Assembly (NCBI GenBank): GCA_963819175.1
Contig: CAWFVJ010000014.1
Coordinates: 69,907-133,906 of the forward strand
Direction of reading: 5' to 3'
DNA from: CAWBRT01 sp963819175
GTDB taxonomy: Bacteria > Acidobacteriota > Terriglobia > Terriglobales > Acidobacteriaceae
DNA length: 64,000 nt
In this document: positions 34,526 through 42,584 of the stretch, in pieces
Layout: each line of letters opens with the position of its first letter
How positions within the stretch are numbered: position 1 is the first letter of the stretch
Translations under genes and position numbers: made by a program
Notes under the pieces: model-generated
Database searches by the model: none
What the model was told of the DNA's origin: nothing
The model's input: only the letters and a program-made list of their open reading frames with translations

Positions 34526-36145
34526 TCAACGTGGAAGCGAAGAGGATTCCCACGCATCGGGGCTCGTGGCCACCAGTTCCTTGATGTTTGTCCAAGTCGG
34601 TACGCCGGGGAGACTCGTGCGCCCCTGTATCGCAGCAACCGCGAAGGCCACCATGCGATCACGGACGCGATCGAGTTCATGTTGCGGCCATGTTTCAATT
34701 GAATGAGGCCCGCGAACCACGACAATTTCCTTCAAGCCGCGTACGCGGTCGTAGGCGGCGATCGTTCCCTCCAGGCTCTCGGCACGATCCCAAAGCCCCT
34801 TCGCGAAGAAAGCTGCGGGCCACCGGCTCATGCTCGCAAGCACGGCAGAGTTTGGATAGAACGACACGTAGTTATCAGCCGCCATGCCACCCAGAAAAAG
34901 ATTTCGGTCGGCCAAGTCCCGCGCGTCGGGAAGATACCCCGCGCCACTTACGAAAGAGGCATAAAGCATCGCCCCCTTGAAGTTCGTGAAACCCTTCGGC
35001 GGCGCGCAAGTCACTGTAGGCAGGTCATAACTGCATCCCCCCGTATAGTTCTTCATCATGGCCCAGCCCGTTGTCATCGATCCACGCGAGTAGCCGAACA
35101 GCAACAGCGGGATATGCCTAGCCTTCATGCCCGCCATGAGGCGACCTCCTGCGGCCTTGTCCTTAAGCAGTTCGCCGCTCGGCGTCAGCAGGCGCATACC
35201 ACGGCCCTGCTCCATCTGGTCCAGTACGCGGAAAATGTCTTCGCTTTGCTCAAGCGTGTTCGTGTCGCTGAATCCGCCAGACAGACCTTCGCCTCGCCTG
35301 TCATATGCGAGCACATCAAAACCGGCCCTGTTCAACGCATAAAGATGGTCGCGCCACGTGCGCATGCCAATGCCTTCGGTCGTGGCATTGGGGTAGCGAA
35401 CCGCGGTCGCACGACGCGTTGCCGGTTCGATCTTCACGGCAACGTCGGCAGGATGCTGGATCGCAGTCAGTTGGCTGCCGCCACCAGCACTCATGATCAC
35501 GAGCGCTCGGGTGCGACCACCGCATCCGTCGTCTACCCCGGTGCCTTCCACATACCAGCCGCGCAGCTTGATGTTGCCCGGCATGTTCAGTTTCAGTCTC
35601 TCAAGGGGATCACGCGGCACCGTAAACTCGAGTACGTACGTGCGTCCGTCAGCTTCCGCCACCGCCTCGTTGTAGGGAGCTTTGGCGAAGAAGCCAGGTT
35701 TGCGGATTTGCCTGAGGTCAACATCGCCGTCGGAATCGATCTTGCCAACGGGATCAACCATGCCGGTCACGCGGGTGGCTCGCTCCTTATTTGGCGGCAG
35801 CCAGCGCTGCATCTGAGCGTTGACCCTTTTGAAACAGACGGAGTCCGCCCTGCACGCAGCCCAGCGTTCCTTGAGCTTCGCATCCGTGAACTCATCGACG
35901 TAGAAGTCGCCTTTGTATCCGGGCGGCACCTTGTTTGCGGTCAGGAGCAGCGGCACGCATTGGGTCATGCCGTTCGGCTGCTGCAATAGATACCCCGGAA
36001 GTTCCGTATTCCGGTCGATGCCGACCCAGGTCTTGCAATTTGTAGACGGCGAGACGCGCCCGATAGGAGATGAGACGGGAGGTGCGGAGTATGCCGCCAG
36101 GACCGCGAGACCTGCCATGCCGAAGATAGTAAACATGGCTTTCAT
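34526..36145 (-). CDS. Secreted alpha/beta hydrolase
   Basis: A protein of about 539 residues with a signal peptide (MFTIFGMAGLAVLAAYSAPP). Two alpha/beta-hydrolase features are clear: LAYDRRGEGLSGG (oxyanion-side strand) and the nucleophile elbow GYSRGSMTTG (GxSxG). A late RGPHSIETWP supplies the expected His. The N-terminal 170 residues are an extra beta-rich region. The substrate is unknown. The start among ATG 36166/36154/36145 is unsettled; none has a good ribosome site, and I chose the one nearest the signal peptide. Confidence 0.75.
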   Translation of the reverse strand: MKAMFTIFGMAGLAVLAAYSAPPVSSPIGRVSPSTNCKTWVGIDRNTELPGYLLQQPNGMTQCVPLLLTANKVPPGYKGDFYVDEFTDAKLKERWAACRADSVCFKRVNAQMQRWLPPNKERATRVTGMVDPVGKIDSDGDVDLRQIRKPGFFAKAPYNEAVAEADGRTYVLEFTVPRDPLERLKLNMPGNIKLRGWYVEGTGVDDGCGGRTRALVIMSAGGGSQLTAIQHPADVAVKIEPATRRATAVRYPNATTEGIGMRTWRDHLYALNRAGFDVLAYDRRGEGLSGGFSDTNTLEQSEDIFRVLDQMEQGRGMRLLTPSGELLKDKAAGGRLMAGMKARHIPLLLFGYSRGSMTTGWAMMKNYTGGCSYDLPTVTCAPPKGFTNFKGAMLYASFVSGAGYLPDARDLADRNLFLGGMAADNYVSFYPNSAVLASMSRWPAAFFAKGLWDRAESLEGTIAAYDRVRGLKEIVVVRGPHSIETWPQHELDRVRDRMVAFAVAAIQGRTSLPGVPTWTNIKELVATSPDAWESSSLPR

Positions 36146-36184
36146 TGAATGCATTTCACACCACACATTAAGATATTTCGCCGC

Positions 36185-37207
36185 CTATTCCAGCGCGGGA
36201 GTCTTTGTTCCAGCCGCCGCCGCCTGGGTCTTCTCCAGCTTGCGCAGGAACTTCTGCGTGTTCAGCAGTGGGCGCGCCAGCGATGAGTTGTAGCTGGTCC
36301 ACTCGGACTCCAACTCGCTGTCTCTTTCGATCTGCGCCCGCATGCTTTCCATCTTCGAATCCAGGTCATCCAGGTAGTGCAGCATCAGGGCTTCAGGAAA
36401 CATCGGCAACTTGGGCGAGCCGAAGTCGTACTGCCCGTGATGGCTGATGATCAGGTGCTCGATTGCAATTCTCAGATCGTCGGGGAAATCCGGCGCCTGC
36501 TCAAGCTTGCGGTGCAGCATCTCCAACTCGATCACCATGTGCCCGAGCAACTGTCCCTCGGTGGTGTATGCGAACGAGCGTGAATAGGAGAGTTCGCGGA
36601 CCTTGCCGATGTCGTGCAGAAATGCTCCGGTCAACAGCAGATCCCGGCTCACCAGCGGATAATTGCGCGCCATCAGGTCGCAACTGCGGCAGAGCGAGAC
36701 GACGTGTTCGAGCAAGCCGCCGATGAATGCATGGTGCAGGGTTTTCGCCGCCGGGGCATTCCGGTAGCCGCAAGCGATCTCCGGATCGTCCATGAAGGCC
36801 CGCACCAGCGCCCGCAGATGAGGCTCCTCGATGCTTGCCATGAACTCGCCTAATTCGCGCCAGAGTTCATCGATGTTCGCTGTGGTCTTCGGAAGCAAAT
36901 CGGCAAAATCAATTTCGTTCTCGGCCAGCTTGGCTTCAAGCACGCGGATGGTGAACTGAAAACGCCCGTTGTAGCGGTTGAAAACGCCCTTGATCCGGAT
37001 AACGTCGTTTACCTCGAATCGTCCAGAGGCGTAGGCCGCATTGTCCCACATCTTGGCCGAAATCTGGCCGCTGCAATCGGAAAGCGTGAGATCGAGATAC
37101 GGCTCACCGTTCTTTTTCTCTTTCACCTGTTTGGCAGTGACCAGGAAACAGGCGCTGACGGGCTTGTTTTCCAGTTGCGTGGCATCACGGATATAGATTT
37201 CTTTCAT
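36185..37207 (-). CDS. 3'-5' exoribonuclease YhaM-like (OB + HD domain)
   Basis: A 340-residue protein with an N-terminal OB-fold (LVTAKQVKEKKNGEPYLDLTLSD, about residues 15-90) and an HD phosphohydrolase domain (HHAFIGGLLEHVVSLC, GAFLHDIGKVREL, IISHHGQYDFGSPK). This is the layout of YhaM/CBF1-type RNases, which trim RNA 3' ends. The start is ATG 37207 (MKEIYIRD), the usual N-terminus; upstream codons in frame are Arg-rich and not conserved in character. It ends in an Ala/Lys-rich tail. It lies 210 bases downstream of the SurA-like gene on the same strand. Confidence 0.88.
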   Translation of the reverse strand: MKEIYIRDATQLENKPVSACFLVTAKQVKEKKNGEPYLDLTLSDCSGQISAKMWDNAAYASGRFEVNDVIRIKGVFNRYNGRFQFTIRVLEAKLAENEIDFADLLPKTTANIDELWRELGEFMASIEEPHLRALVRAFMDDPEIACGYRNAPAAKTLHHAFIGGLLEHVVSLCRSCDLMARNYPLVSRDLLLTGAFLHDIGKVRELSYSRSFAYTTEGQLLGHMVIELEMLHRKLEQAPDFPDDLRIAIEHLIISHHGQYDFGSPKLPMFPEALMLHYLDDLDSKMESMRAQIERDSELESEWTSYNSSLARPLLNTQKFLRKLEKTQAAAAGTKTPALE

Positions 37208-37417
37208 GGGTGGTAAACAAGGCCTCGTTCGGCGGGATGTCGGTATCGGTCCGCGGCGCGTTTCGGCGGCGCCGCCAGCGGCAATCCTTATCCTAACCCA
37301 CAATGCCGCCGGTCATGCCAACTGAAAATACCTACGCTGGGAATCTTCATCCAAAGTGCCGCCGACCGCCCGGACAGATATCCGCCACTCGCCCCCGGGC
37401 TCGCCAGCGGGAATTGC

Positions 37418-38515
37418 CTAATGGGCCGCCGACAAGTGCCTCTTCTTGTCCTTATGATGATGCTTCTTTTTCGTGCTGCTCTTTTCGGGCTCCGTCGTAA
37501 AGATCAGCTTGCTCTGATTCGGGCTGGCGCCGCTATCCACGAAGCCCTGCCGGACATCGATGTAGGCGTCGTCCCGCAACTTGGTCAAATAAACTCGCAG
37601 AGCAGGCTGGATCCTTTCGTAATACACCATTTCCTGGAGCTGCCCCTTTATCTTGTCCAGCGGAGGCACTCCGGTCGCATTGTGTTCGGTCACCTTCAGA
37701 ATCACGAATCCCTGCTTGGTGGGGATAACGTCCGTGACCTCGTTGGGCTTGAGGTTGAACGTCTTGGCCTCCAACTCCTTGGCCAGCATGCCGCGCTTGA
37801 AATATCCGAGATCTCCGCCTTGCGCTGCCGTGGGGCCTTTTGAATTTTTCCGCGCCAGCTCCGGGAATGATGCGCCTGCGCGAATCTGCTTCAACAGATC
37901 TTCGGCCGTTGCCTTGGCCTCAGCGGTTGCCTGCTCAAAGTCTTTTCCCGTGCTGGTAGCGCTGCTGATCAGGATTTCGCTCAGCCGCACTTCTTCGGGG
38001 CGGTCCAGATCGGCGCGATGCTCTTGATAGTACTTCTGCAATTCGGCCTGCGAAATCTGGATGCGGCTCCCAACCTCTCGGCTGATCACCTGCTGGGTGA
38101 CGATATTGTTCTTCATGTTCTGCTTGAAATCTTCAAACGACACGCCTTGTTGCCGCGCTATCTTCTCCATGTCTTCCATCGAGGCTGCGCCCATCTGCTT
38201 GCGAACCTCATCCAGCCGTTTCACCAGATCGACGTCGCCGGAGATCCCCAAGTCCTGGGCCTTTTGCAGCAGCAACTGCTGGTCGATCAGATCTCGCAGC
38301 ACGTTCGGTTCGCGGGTCTTGATGATGGAGTCCGCATTGCCGGGCGACTGCTGACGAACCTCGTTTTCCATCGTCTCCCGGCCGCGCGCCAGATCGGCCC
38401 GCGTGATGACGGCATTGTTGACCCGCGCCACGATCTCCTCGACCACCGTGCTTTCCGCAAAAACGAAACTTGGCGCGAGGATGAGGGCTAACACTAGTGA
38501 GAACACTCTGCTCAT
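37418..38515 (-). CDS. SurA-like periplasmic peptidyl-prolyl isomerase
   Basis: A 365-residue chaperone/isomerase for outer-membrane proteins. It has a signal peptide (VFSLVLALILAPSFVFA), a SurA N-terminal domain (VARVNNAVITRADL, LIDQQLLLQKAQDLG) and one parvulin domain (LSEILIS to GDLGYFKRGMLAKELE and FVILKVTEH). E. coli SurA has two parvulin domains; one is common elsewhere. The tail is Lys/His-rich (KKKHHHKDKKRH). ATG 38515 has AGGA six bases upstream. Confidence 0.88.
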   Translation of the reverse strand: MSRVFSLVLALILAPSFVFAESTVVEEIVARVNNAVITRADLARGRETMENEVRQQSPGNADSIIKTREPNVLRDLIDQQLLLQKAQDLGISGDVDLVKRLDEVRKQMGAASMEDMEKIARQQGVSFEDFKQNMKNNIVTQQVISREVGSRIQISQAELQKYYQEHRADLDRPEEVRLSEILISSATSTGKDFEQATAEAKATAEDLLKQIRAGASFPELARKNSKGPTAAQGGDLGYFKRGMLAKELEAKTFNLKPNEVTDVIPTKQGFVILKVTEHNATGVPPLDKIKGQLQEMVYYERIQPALRVYLTKLRDDAYIDVRQGFVDSGASPNQSKLIFTTEPEKSSTKKKHHHKDKKRHLSAAH

Positions 38516-38960
38516 AGATTCCTGGGCGGCCTGACGCCTGCCAAGCCGGAAAGATTGCAAACTGTGCCTATCGATTCATTGTATCAAGAGAGTATAAACA
38601 GACCGCTGGCCGCCACGGACGTCGGCCCGCGCAGTGCGGTCGCATTTAGAATGCTCGCGTTTTGATTGGCAAAGTCGTCTCGCGAACGGACGCAAATGCC
38701 CGTGCTTCAAATCTCAACCGTGGTCTGCTGAATGGGTAAGTCGATTCTGCCTGAGAGCGCCTTTGGCAATGAGTTCAAAATCACGTCGCCGCCCGCTTTT
38801 GCCTCAGCAAATGCAGTCACCTGCCTAGCGAGTCGGATTCGCCAAGCCAGAGAGCGGAAATTTCCCGCTCTGGCGGGTAAACCAACCGAAGAAAACTCGG
38901 GTCTAACTTGATATGCCACAAAAGTGGTTCTCCACAAAAGTGACATTCAAGGAGGCGCAT
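38516..38960. other. Divergent intergenic region
   Basis: About 445 bases with no supported gene. It holds a hairpin (CCAG, AGCGG ... CCGCT, CTGG at 38848-38874) and, at its right end, AAGGAGG for the next gene. Confidence 0.4.
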
Positions 38961-39377
38961 ATGCGCAGGCTACTGGCGATTACCGCTGTGCCGCTGCTGA
39001 CCGTCGCTTTCGCGATGGCAAAGAGCAACAACACAACCAACTCACAAATGTCTCCAACCGCTACGCAAACTACCATCCAGGGGTGCCTCTCCAGCGCAAA
39101 CGGAGGTTACGCTGTAACCGATTCCCAGGGCAACGTGTGGACATTGGAGGGCAACACAGGCCAGCTCAAGACTGACGTGGGGCATACCGTCGCGCTCACC
39201 GGCAGGGGAAACAATGCTGCTGCTTTGACCGGAAATAGCCAGAAGTACATCGACGTTGACATGGCGTCGATCAACGATTTTCAGGTTTCGAGCGTGAAGC
39301 AGATTTCGGCGGGATGTTCGGCGCGGAACCAGCAGTACGCCCGCGTCAAAGCCAAAGACATGCTTGCGGCAGGATAA
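38961..39377 (+). CDS. Small secreted protein, DUF5818-like
   Basis: A 138-residue exported protein: signal peptide (RRLLAITAVPLLTVAFAMA), a Thr/Ser/Gln-rich spacer, then a compact beta domain with IQGCLSSANGGYAVTDSQG, VWTLEGNT and VGHTVALTGRG. This pattern matches small acidobacterial secreted proteins that I know as DUF5818; function unknown. A Cys pair (GCLSS and SAGCSA) may form a disulfide. ATG 38961 follows AAGGAGG by five bases. Confidence 0.72.
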   Translation: MRRLLAITAVPLLTVAFAMAKSNNTTNSQMSPTATQTTIQGCLSSANGGYAVTDSQGNVWTLEGNTGQLKTDVGHTVALTGRGNNAAALTGNSQKYIDVDMASINDFQVSSVKQISAGCSARNQQYARVKAKDMLAAG

Positions 39378-39534
39378 GAGCAGACGCAATCAGATGCCCA
39401 CGCCCCGCTCTTCTTTTTGGGCTGACTTTGGCTGCAGGTGCAGTTGCCGTGGACCACTATCGCCCTGGTGGCCCACATTTGCCGCAGTTGGCTAATGTGG
39501 GATTGGAAGAGACTGATGACGCGCGACCAGTCTC

Positions 39535-40290
39535 TTACTCTTCCGTCGCCTTTGTCTCGAAGGTCTTGACCAAGTCGTAAGCCGTGGCGCGATACAGCAC
39601 GTAGGCAAAGGAATTTACGTCGACCTGCTTGCGGAAGAGCAGTTGCGCCCGTCCGCTGCCGTCGGCATCCACCGCGCCGAGGTACTGAAGCGCGGGGCGA
39701 ACGTCCAGCATCGTCGGGTCGGCAATCGTCACGTAGATCTGGTTCAGGCGTCCAGCCGAGTCTTTTCGTGCCACCAGCGCGACGACAATCCGGGGCGGCG
39801 ACTTAATGACCGAACCGGGCGGCAGCCAAGCCTTGCTCTGCGCGACGGTGATGGTTGCGGTGAGGATCTCGATTGGGCGATTGCTGTAGTCGGGGTCGAG
39901 CGCGTGGACCTCCACATCTTCCAGCTTGGTCGCATCGATGCCGCGCAGGCTGGCGCGTTCCTTGGCCGCCTTTCGAATCGCTTCAGCTGCCATGCTTTTC
40001 AAAGCCTGGAGGTCACGCTCGCGCTCAGCGGCGGAAATCTTGTAGCCGTAGGAACGGGATTCGATCTTCCCGCTGTCGGCAATTGCCAGCAGCACCTTGT
40101 CATTGGCGGAGCGGGACGGAGCGGCGGTGGATGCAATCGCGGCTGCCCCGGACCTGCCAATCGGAAGATCGGCCTGGATCTGTTCGGACTTGCCGTGGCG
40201 TAGCGTGGGGCGTCCAGGGTCCTGCTCTTCGATTCGCTGCGCGGTATCGACCGCGGCCGCCGCCTTGCCCTCGTGCGAGGGCGGGCGCAT
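39535..40290 (-). CDS. Hypothetical secreted protein, C-terminal part (frameshifted)
   Basis: The main soluble domain of an unrecognised protein: helical KISAAERERDLQALKSMAAEAIRKAAKE, then beta-rich stretches (VEVHALDPDYSNRPIEILTATI, RIVVALVARKDSAGRLNQIY, GRAQLLFRKQVD). It continues, in the next frame, the protein starting at 40774: a single extra base near 40300 breaks the frame. Joined, the product would be about 410 residues with a signal peptide. Confidence 0.6.
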   Translation of the reverse strand: MRPPSHEGKAAAAVDTAQRIEEQDPGRPTLRHGKSEQIQADLPIGRSGAAAIASTAAPSRSANDKVLLAIADSGKIESRSYGYKISAAERERDLQALKSMAAEAIRKAAKERASLRGIDATKLEDVEVHALDPDYSNRPIEILTATITVAQSKAWLPPGSVIKSPPRIVVALVARKDSAGRLNQIYVTIADPTMLDVRPALQYLGAVDADGSGRAQLLFRKQVDVNSFAYVLYRATAYDLVKTFETKATEE

Positions 40291-40774
40291 CGGAGATCGC
40301 CGGGCTCGATGATGAGGAAGGCGCTCGGCGCAACACCGGGCGATCTTCATTCGAGTTCGAATTCGAGTTCAGGTCCGCGCCTGACCGGGTTGCCGAAGAT
40401 TTGGACGCAGCAGTGCCTCCACCGGAACCCGGCTTCCAACTTCCCTCGGCCCACCATGCGGCTGGGGTGTGCACGGCATGTTGAATCACGAAGGTTCCTG
40501 CCGGCGCGCCTTCATTTTGCGCCTGGTAAAAGATATCTCCGGCAATGGCGAAGGGAACAGGATTGGCTTCGTAGAAACGCGCATCATAATACTTGCCGTC
40601 GATGAACACCGTTACCGGAAACAGGCGGGCCTTGCCCTTCGCGTCGATCCGGAGAATACCGACGGCGCGCATGCGGGACGCCTTTGCCTGCCCCGTGTAC
40701 TGGGCGGACAGGGGAACGGCCAGCAGCATCGCCAGCAACCCAACCAGCAGTTTTGGAGATAAACTATTACGCAT
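40100..40774 (-). CDS. Hypothetical secreted protein, N-terminal part (frameshifted)
   Basis: Begins MRNSLSPKLLVGLLAML with signal-peptide end VPLSAQ, then a beta-rich domain (KARLFPVTVFIDGKYYDARFYEANP, AIAGDIFYQAQNEGAPAGTFVIQ), and a Ser/Asn-rich linker. After about 40310 this frame turns into Arg/Pro-rich nonsense while the next frame carries the rest of the protein, so only 40310-40774 is real here. Its ATG overlaps the ATG of the plus-strand frame of the peroxiredoxin gene in CATG (40772-40775). Confidence 0.6.
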   Translation of the reverse strand: MRNSLSPKLLVGLLAMLLAVPLSAQYTGQAKASRMRAVGILRIDAKGKARLFPVTVFIDGKYYDARFYEANPVPFAIAGDIFYQAQNEGAPAGTFVIQHAVHTPAAWWAEGSWKPGSGGGTAASKSSATRSGADLNSNSNSNEDRPVLRRAPSSSSSPAISDAPALARGQGGGRGRYRAANRRAGPWTPHATPRQVRTDPGRSSDWQVRGSRDCIHRRSVPLRQ

Positions 40775-40784
40775 GGAAGCCAAC

Positions 40785-41246
40785 ATGAAAGCACCCGATT
40801 TTACTCTGCTCAACGAGGACGGCGAAAGCGTTTCGTTGAAACAGTTCCGCGGGAAGAACGTTGTGCTTTTCTTTTATCCCAAAGCCAACACTCCCGGCTG
40901 AACGATTGAAGCGTGCGGGTTCCGCGACGCATATATAAAACTCCAGAAGGCCGGCTTAGTTGTGCTCGGCATCTCTGCCGATACTCCCAAGGCGCAGAAG
41001 AACTTTAAGGAAAAGTACGAACTTCCATATCCCTTGCTCTCCGATCCGGAAAAACAAGTTGCCGCGCAATTCGAAGTCCTGAAAGAAAAGAATATGTACG
41101 GCAAAACGGTGATTGGAATTGCGCGCACTACCTTCCTGATCGGTCCCGACGGCACCATCACCCACGTCTTCGAAAACGTCAAGCCCGACGGACACGCCGA
41201 AGAAGTCCTCACTTACGTGAAGGGCACTTCAAAGAAAGCGAGCTGA
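40785..41246 (+). CDS. bcp: Bcp-type peroxiredoxin, predicted selenoprotein (in-frame TGA = Sec39)
   Basis: A 153-residue thiol peroxidase of the Bcp/PrxQ family that reduces peroxides in the cytoplasm. The frame is open from MKAPDFTLLNEDGE to GTSKKAS except for one TGA (40899-40901), which falls exactly on the peroxidatic residue: FFYPKANTPG-TGA-TIEACGFRD, where E. coli Bcp has MTPGCTVQACGLRD. The resolving Cys44 is kept five residues later, as in the Cys45/Cys50 pair of E. coli. A hairpin directly downstream (40911-40930) fits a bacterial SECIS element. I read the product as a Sec enzyme. Alternatives are a nonsense mutation (TGC to TGA) or a base error. ATG 40785 is preferred to 40773. No selA, selB or selC is in the window. 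Confidence 0.8.
40911..40930 (+). promoter_or_regulatory. Candidate bacterial SECIS element
   Basis: GCGT/ACGC and GCGG/CCGC form an eight-pair stem with one bulged G (40926) and an apical GUU loop (40919-40921). The loop begins 18 bases after the TGA and opens with G followed by U, which fits the bacterial SECIS rules as I recall them (16-37 bases from UGA to loop, G in the first two loop positions). Confidence 0.65.
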
Positions 41247-41445
41247 ACTTCAACTCGGGGCAGGGAAGCCGGATACGGCTGCCTTGCCCCACTTCTTGCG
41301 ACTCAAAAACGGAACCGCTGGCGTAACTGTCGATAAGGCTATTTTGCTAAGTGCGGCCCTGCTGTTCCCCGACACAAACTCTGGAGTTGTGATCGTGAGG
41401 AGCGCCGTGCAGTTCGGCGCGACGTGACGATCTATGCATTTCACC

Positions 41446-41549
41446 GACAGCGATTCGGCAAGGAAATAAATACATAGACCCCTCGCTACGCTCGGGGTGA
41501 CACCTCATAAAAATCGTAACTAGTGCGAAGACGATTTCTCGACAATTAC
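41446..41549. repeat. 104-base direct repeat, copy 1
   Basis: Nearly identical (about four differences) to 41711-41814. Inside is the small palindrome ACCCCTCGCTACGCTCGGGG followed by TGACAC, related in style to the dispersed element at 4689. The 160 bases between the copies hold two hairpins made of CCCAGAGTTG/CAACTCTGGG-type arms. No gene is supported in 41247-41832. Confidence 0.85.
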
Positions 41550-41710
41550 TTGCGATTTACGAGTCCGACCTACGCTGAACCGGCGGGCTGGCCCAGAGTT
41601 GGCGATGTTCCAACTCTGGGGGCTGCGCGTCATGGATACAGCGTAAGCCGCGCCTCCTGCGGTAACAAAATCCTCAGAGTTGAAAAAGAATCAACTCTGG
41701 GCCACCTGTC

Positions 41711-41814
41711 GACAGCGATTCGGCAAGGAAATAAATACATAGACCCCTCGCTACGCTCGGGGTGACACCTCATAAAAATCGTAACTAGTGCGAAGGCGAT
41801 TTTTCGACAGTTAC
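41711..41814. repeat. 104-base direct repeat, copy 2
   Basis: Second copy of the repeat at 41446-41549, same orientation, 265 bases away. It ends 19 bases before the stop of the small membrane protein gene. Confidence 0.85.
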
Positions 41815-41832
41815 GGATAAAGAACAGCCCTC

Positions 41833-42144
41833 TCAAGGCGCAAAACCGCGTATTTTCCATATAAACATGGTGAAGAGGAACTCGATCAGCCGTAGAAAGC
41901 ACCATGGCGCGGGTAGCAGAAGCCACCATAGCCGTTCTCGTGGAGAAGGAAATCGCACAAAGGCCGTGACGGTGCAAGCTATCCACAACGGCAAAAGAGA
42001 AAACTCCACCAGATCGATCAGCCACATTCGCGGTGCAAATAGGTCGTACCACAGGTTGTGGTATACGCTCTGCGTGATTGCCGCGCCTGCAAAAAGGAGC
42101 GACAAGAGCACCCACACGAACCACCATCTGCGCTTATGTTCCAT
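41833..42144 (-). CDS. Small membrane protein, three predicted helices
   Basis: Not recognised. The 103 residues hold three hydrophobic segments: WWFVWVLLSLLFAGAAITQ, LIDLVEFSLLPLWIACTVTAF and LWWLLLPAPWCFLRLIEFLF, with Trp-rich boundaries. Start ATG 42144 (MEHKRRWW). The hydrophobic pattern supports a real gene, but no ribosome site stands out. Confidence 0.55.
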   Translation of the reverse strand: MEHKRRWWFVWVLLSLLFAGAAITQSVYHNLWYDLFAPRMWLIDLVEFSLLPLWIACTVTAFVRFPSPRERLWWLLLPAPWCFLRLIEFLFTMFIWKIRGFAP

Positions 42145-42292
42145 GTCACTGTGTAATATACTCTGCTCAAAAAACCGTGCTGTCGCTCAATTTCGGATAG
42201 CTGTCGATAACAGGCGTTAGCACCACTTACGCCAGTTTTCTTCGAAAACTATCCCAGCATGGCGCTCTGGTACGAACTTTTCCACGCCTGGG

Positions 42293-42574
42293 CTATTTCA
42301 GCCGCTTGAAGCGCGGGTTTTTCTGGTATTCGCGCCCAACCTTGGCGCACGGCACCAGTTGGCCGTCCTCGAAGTAGGCCACGATGTCCGAGGTGAATGG
42401 GGTGGAACCGGAGAAGAAAAACTCGCCCACGCCGTAGGCATTCACCGGCGCTTGGGCGGCCTCGAACTCGCGAATCCGGTCGGCCGTAAAGCCGCCGCTG
42501 GCGGCAATCCGCACGTCCTGCCCGCCTGCTTCGTCGAGCGCCCGGCGGACCTCTCGAACCAATTCGATGTTCAC
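42293..42574 (-). CDS. pncB: Nicotinate phosphoribosyltransferase, C-terminal part (frameshifted)
   Basis: Carries VNIELVREVRRALDEAGGQDVRIAAS and the phosphate-binding region SGGFTADRI, then YGVGEFFFSG, as at the C-terminal end of this family. It continues the frame broken at about 42643: the joined reading is LKLVGVRLDTGQDVID, with one extra C in CTCGTCCGGCG. Confidence 0.75.
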   Translation of the reverse strand: MNIELVREVRRALDEAGGQDVRIAASGGFTADRIREFEAAQAPVNAYGVGEFFFSGSTPFTSDIVAYFEDGQLVPCAKVGREYQKNPRFKRLK

Positions 42575-42584
42575 TCCCGGCTTA

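Noticed and set aside
34703..35989. 428-codon plus-strand frame opposite the hydrolase gene
   Set aside because: The minus strand has the signal peptide and GxSxG motif; the plus frame is a compositional shadow.
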